A stretch of DNA of 64,000 nucleotides. Origin: Pseudomonas sp. RC10 (GTDB taxonomy: Bacteria; Pseudomonadota; Gammaproteobacteria; Pseudomonadales; Pseudomonadaceae). A model generated the notes under the pieces. The model searched no databases, was not told the origin of the DNA, and worked only from the letters and a program-made list of their open reading frames with translations. The stretch is from positions 248,001 to 312,000 of the forward strand of contig NZ_CP151650.1 in the NCBI RefSeq assembly GCF_038397775.1, read 5' to 3'. The stretch's first letter is position 1. Every line of letters begins with the position of its first letter. Shown here one piece after another: positions 60,682 to 64,000 of this stretch. The position numbers and the translations under genes are program-made.

Positions 60682-61578
60682 TCAAGGCAGGGCGTAGGTT
60701 TCAGCCTGTTGCACCAGCCAGTCCCGAAAGGCTTTCAATGATGCGGATTCGACTTTTCTCTCCGGAATCATCAGGTAATAGGCTTTTAAGCTTGAGAGTG
60801 CATGCGGGTTCGCTATCACCAGTCGCTTTTCGGCCAGTTCTCGCTGGATCAGAAAAGGTGGAATCAGCGCGACTCCCATGTCATGCATGGCCGCCTGAGC
60901 GAGCATGGAGAATAGCTCGTATCGCGCGCCTGTCATGTCGCGGGCCACATTCATGTCTGCCGAGCCAAACCACTGTCGCCATGCGTAGGGCCGCGTGGTC
61001 TGTTGCAGCAACGGCATTTCCGATAATTCACGTGCGCTGAGTCGGGATTTGTTGCCCAGCAAAGCAGGACTACAAACCGGCATGGGGTTTTCGCTCATCA
61101 AACGATGAGATTCCGTACCGGACCAGTCGGCATCGCCGAAATAGATGGCGGCGTCAAAGTCGGTGTCCGCGAACAGGAACGGCCGCGTCCGGTTGGTCAG
61201 ATTGATCGTGACGTCGGGGTTCTGTTGCTGAAAGTCCTTGAGGCGAGGCAGCAGCCATTGAGTTCCGAAGGTTGGAACCACGGCGAGTTCAATCACGTTC
61301 GCGCCTTGATGGCCCATGACGGAGAGCGTGTCCCGTTCAACTGCATCGAGTTGGGTCGCGACACGGCGGCTGTAGGAAAGGCCTGCTTCTGTCAGCTTCA
61401 CGCCCCTTCGTGAGCGTCGGAACAGTTCCACATTCAAGAATTCTTCCAGGCCGCCAATCTGTCGGCAAATGGCGCTTTGCGTGAGCGAAAGCTCATCCGC
61501 AGCCTTGGTAAAGCTTTCATGACGCGCTGCAGCCTCGAAGCTAACCAGTGCGGCGGTGCTGGGGATTTTGCGGCGCAT
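60682..61578 (-). CDS. gcdR: LysR-family regulator of glutarate genes (GcdR-like)
   Basis: A 298-residue LysR regulator. The winged helix-turn-helix is near 8-65 (TAALVSFEAAARHESFTKAADELSLTQSAICRQIGGLEEFL) and the effector domain follows from about 90. It is divergent from gcdH, as the regulator GcdR is in P. putida and PA0448 in P. aeruginosa, so it likely activates gcdH-gcdG in response to glutarate. The ATG at 61576-61578 is preferred; a GTG 15 bp upstream is possible. Confidence 0.88.
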   Translation of the reverse strand: MRRKIPSTAALVSFEAAARHESFTKAADELSLTQSAICRQIGGLEEFLNVELFRRSRRGVKLTEAGLSYSRRVATQLDAVERDTLSVMGHQGANVIELAVVPTFGTQWLLPRLKDFQQQNPDVTINLTNRTRPFLFADTDFDAAIYFGDADWSGTESHRLMSENPMPVCSPALLGNKSRLSARELSEMPLLQQTTRPYAWRQWFGSADMNVARDMTGARYELFSMLAQAAMHDMGVALIPPFLIQRELAEKRLVIANPHALSSLKAYYLMIPERKVESASLKAFRDWLVQQAETYALP

Positions 61579-61622
61579 GTACCTGAACCTCACTCATTGG
61601 CTTGAGATATGGCGCTTTGCAC

Positions 61623-61639
61623 ATTCTCGGAGTGAGAAA
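61623..61639. promoter_or_regulatory. Candidate LysR-type site between gcdR and gcdH
   Basis: ATTCTC-N5-GAGAAA is a partial dyad with LysR spacing (T-N11-A type), about 115 bp upstream of the gcdH ATG and 45 bp from gcdR. It is the best symmetrical motif in the divergent gap. Confidence 0.4.
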
Positions 61640-61752
61640 TTAGCACAAGAGTATGCAAAATCGTCGTTTGCCTATGGGCTGATCCGCGCCTAGCATCAAC
61701 CCACGACTTTTCCCGGCAATGTCCGGGAACATCATTTAGCGAGGAGAACGTC

Positions 61753-62934
61753 ATGGGCGGTAAGGCAAGCTTCAACTGGATTGATCCCCTGTTGCTGGAC
61801 CAGCAGCTCACTGAAGAAGAGCGCATGGTTCGCGACAGCGCCGAGCAGTTCGCCCAAGACAAACTCGCCCCCCGCGTCCTTGAAGCGTTTCGTCATGAGC
61901 AAACCGACCCTGCGATCTTTCGCGAAATGGGCGAGGTCGGCCTGTTGGGCGCGACTATTCCTGAGCAATACGGTGGTAGTGGCCTGAACTACGTCTGTTA
62001 CGGCCTGATTGCTCGCGAAGTGGAACGCGTGGATTCTGGCTATCGCTCAATGATGAGTGTGCAGTCATCGCTGGTGATGGTGCCGATCAATGAATTCGGC
62101 ACCGAAGCGCAAAAGCAGAAGTATCTGCCCAAGCTGGCGTCTGGCGAGTGGATTGGGTGCTTCGGCCTGACCGAGCCGAACCATGGTTCCGATCCGGGTG
62201 CGATGATCACCCGTGCCCGCAAGGTCGACGGCGGCTATCGCCTCACTGGCAGCAAGATGTGGATCACCAACAGCCCGATTGCTGACGTGTTCGTGGTTTG
62301 GGGCAAAGACGATGCCGGTGATATCCGTGGCTTCGTGCTCGAAAAAGGCTGGCAAGGCCTGAGCGCTCCGGCTATCCACGGGAAGGTCGGTTTGCGTGCC
62401 TCCATCACGGGTGAAATCGTGATGGATAACGTGTTCGTCCCTGAAGAAAACATTTTCCCGGATGTGCGCGGCTTGAAGGGGCCGTTCACCTGCCTGAACT
62501 CTGCGCGTTATGGCATCTCTTGGGGCGCATTGGGCGCGGCTGAGTTCTGCTGGCACACCGCTCGCCAGTACACGCTGGATCGTCAACAGTTCGGGCGTCC
62601 TCTGGCAGCCAATCAGCTGATCCAGAAAAAACTCGCCGACATGCAGACTGAAATCACGCTCGCCCTGCAAGGCTGCCTGCGTTTGGGACGTATGAAGGAC
62701 GAAGGCACTGCGGCGGTGGAAATCACGTCGATCATGAAGCGCAACTCCTGCGGCAAGTCGCTGGACATCGCACGCATGGCTCGGGACATGCTTGGCGGTA
62801 ATGGTATCTCTGACGAGTTCGGCATTGCCCGTCATCTGGTGAACCTGGAGGTGGTGAACACCTACGAAGGGACGCACGACGTGCATGCGCTGATTCTTGG
62901 GCGTGCGCAGACTGGCATTCAGGCTTTCTATTAA
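61753..62934 (+). CDS. gcdH: Glutaryl-CoA dehydrogenase
   Basis: A 393-residue acyl-CoA dehydrogenase that converts glutaryl-CoA to crotonyl-CoA and CO2 in lysine and glutarate breakdown. FAD and substrate motifs are [16 protein letters not shown] near 136, [16 protein letters not shown] near 174 and the C-terminal [22 protein letters not shown]. The catalytic Glu is E372 in [18 protein letters not shown] precedes the ATG, and gcdG follows after 10 bp. Confidence 0.95.
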   Translation: MGGKASFNWIDPLLLDQQLTEEERMVRDSAEQFAQDKLAPRVLEAFRHEQTDPAIFREMGEVGLLGATIPEQYGGSGLNYVCYGLIAREVERVDSGYRSMMSVQSSLVMVPINEFGTEAQKQKYLPKLASGEWIGCFGLTEPNHGSDPGAMITRARKVDGGYRLTGSKMWITNSPIADVFVVWGKDDAGDIRGFVLEKGWQGLSAPAIHGKVGLRASITGEIVMDNVFVPEENIFPDVRGLKGPFTCLNSARYGISWGALGAAEFCWHTARQYTLDRQQFGRPLAANQLIQKKLADMQTEITLALQGCLRLGRMKDEGTAAVEITSIMKRNSCGKSLDIARMARDMLGGNGISDEFGIARHLVNLEVVNTYEGTHDVHALILGRAQTGIQAFY

Positions 62935-62944
62935 GGAGCCAGTC

Positions 62945-64000
62945 ATGGGCGCGCTATCGCATTTGCGGGTGCTGGACCTATCTCGCGTTTTAGCTGGTCC
63001 GTGGGCGGGCCAGATACTCGCAGATCTGGGTGCCGACGTGATTAAGATCGAGCGCCCTGGCAATGGGGACGATACGCGGGCCTGGGGGCCTCCTTTTTTG
63101 AAGGACCCAAGGGGCGAGAACACGTCCGAGGCTGCCTATTACCTGTCGGCCAATCGGAACAAGCAGTCCGTCACGATCGACTTCACACGGCCGGAAGGTC
63201 AGAAGCTGGTGCGTGAGCTGGCGGCAAAGTCAGACATCCTCATTGAGAATTTCAAGGTCGGTGGGCTCAAGGCGTATGGCTTGGACTACGCGTCGCTGCA
63301 AGTCGAGAACCCGCGGCTGATCTATTGCTCGATCACAGGGTTCGGGCAGACCGGCCCTTACGCAAAGCGCGCGGGCTATGACTTTATGATCCAGGGGCTC
63401 GGTGGATTGATGAGCCTGACCGGTCGACCTGAGGGCGAAGACGGTGCCGGGCCCGTGAAGGTCGGGGTCGCTCTGACCGACATTTTGACTGGGCTGTATT
63501 CGACGTCAGCCATTCTGGCCGCCCTCGCCCATCGGGATCAGGGTGGCGTTGGCCAACATATCGACATGGCTCTGCTGGATGTTCAAGTCGCGTGCCTGGC
63601 GAATCAGGCCATGAATTACCTGACAACGGGCACACCACCTCGCCGTCTGGGAAATGCGCATCCGAACATCGTGCCGTACCAGGATTTTCCCACTGCCGAT
63701 GGCGACTTCATTCTTACCGTAGGAAACGACAGTCAGTTCCGTAAGTTCGCGGAAGTTGCTGGTCAGGCGCAATGGGCTGACGATCCGCGCTTCGCCACCA
63801 ACAAGCAGCGTGTGGCGCATCGGGCTGAGCTGATTCCCCTGATCCGCCAGGCGACAGTCTTCAAGACAACGGCTGAGTGGGTGACTGCGCTTGAAAGGGC
63901 GGGTGTTCCGTGTGGCCCCATCAATGGTGTGGCTCAGGTGTTTGCCGACCCGCAGGTTCAGGCGCGAGGTTTGAGGATTGAGCTGCCTCACGCCTTAGGT
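62945..64000 (+). CDS. gcdG: Glutarate CoA-transferase (class III CaiB/BaiF), cut by window end
   Basis: The first 352 codons of a class III CoA transferase. The N-terminus (MGALSHLRVLDLSRVLAGPWAGQ) and the segment CSITGFGQTGPYAKRAGYDFM are typical; D146 is the expected catalytic Asp. It probably transfers CoA from succinyl-CoA to glutarate, supplying glutaryl-CoA to GcdH, by analogy with PA0446 and P. putida GcdG. AAGGAG lies before the ATG, which is 10 bp after the gcdH stop. Confidence 0.92.
   Translation, partial: MGALSHLRVLDLSRVLAGPWAGQILADLGADVIKIERPGNGDDTRAWGPPFLKDPRGENTSEAAYYLSANRNKQSVTIDFTRPEGQKLVRELAAKSDILIENFKVGGLKAYGLDYASLQVENPRLIYCSITGFGQTGPYAKRAGYDFMIQGLGGLMSLTGRPEGEDGAGPVKVGVALTDILTGLYSTSAILAALAHRDQGGVGQHIDMALLDVQVACLANQAMNYLTTGTPPRRLGNAHPNIVPYQDFPTADGDFILTVGNDSQFRKFAEVAGQAQWADDPRFATNKQRVAHRAELIPLIRQATVFKTTAEWVTALERAGVPCGPINGVAQVFADPQVQARGLRIELPHALG

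Overview
The window is a stretch of Pseudomonas chromosome, most likely from the P. fluorescens / P. syringae side of the genus. This rests on protein sequence and gene order: dgcH-dsbA-cc4-engB-ersA-polA-thrB, znuA/zur-znuC-znuB, metNIQ, the cox aa3 cluster with carbonic anhydrase and SulP, and prlC. The order resembles P. aeruginosa PAO1 segments as I remember them (PA5487-PA5505, then PA0114-PA0102, then PA0069-PA0065) joined into one block. GC is high. Many operon ends carry paired REP palindromes of at least four families. No CRISPR array, rRNA, tRNA or prophage was seen.

Layout. 1-9.0 kb: a truncated diguanylate cyclase, an EEP-fold hydrolase, DsbA, cytochrome c4, EngB, the sRNA ErsA with an AlgU-type promoter, a VapBC toxin-antitoxin pair wedged between ersA and polA, and PolA. 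9.1-15.6 kb: a DUF2782 protein, homoserine kinase, an IS110-family element inside a REP sequence, and the zinc uptake system with its Zur regulator. 15.8-21 kb: catalase HPII and the methionine ABC importer. 21.2-29.2 kb: the aa3/caa3 cytochrome oxidase operon with assembly factors (SCO, CtaA, SURF1, Cox11). Its heme O synthase gene ctaB is reduced to a frameshifted 3' fragment. 29.5-40.2 kb: carbonic anhydrase plus SulP transporter, an SOS-box-controlled radical SAM protein, a tyrosine phosphatase, oligopeptidase A, a gamma-carbonic-anhydrase-like protein, a HAD phosphatase and a fused SpmA/SpmB-type membrane protein. 40.1-50.7 kb: an Mla-like lipid ABC system (STAS-MlaE, ATPase, MCE protein, auxiliary lipoprotein), an M16 peptidase, an Na/Pi-type transporter, TerC and CitMHS. 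50.7-57.2 kb: the most lineage-specific part, with a large inverted repeat, a GFA protein, a HExxH/Lnb-like secreted protein with three DUF2388 paralogues, a DUF1127 protein and an acetyl-CoA hydrolase/CoA transferase. 57.3-64 kb: proton-translocating transhydrogenase (pntAA-AB-B) and the glutarate genes gcdR, gcdH and gcdG (cut by the window end).

The strongest unusual signal is the IS110 element at 10398-11569. It splits a REP sequence exactly at a CT dinucleotide. Its 206-bp upstream non-coding end carries four hexamers that match left target, right target, left donor and right donor at consistent distances from the CT core, and these flank predicted hairpins. This is the layout expected of a bridge RNA, so target and donor specificity can be read directly from the sequence. 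Other notable points are the ctaB remnant, the vapBC insertion beside ersA with three GACCTATG repeats, a perfect-armed LexA box, and an apparently orphaned set of CTGTACC operator-like repeats.
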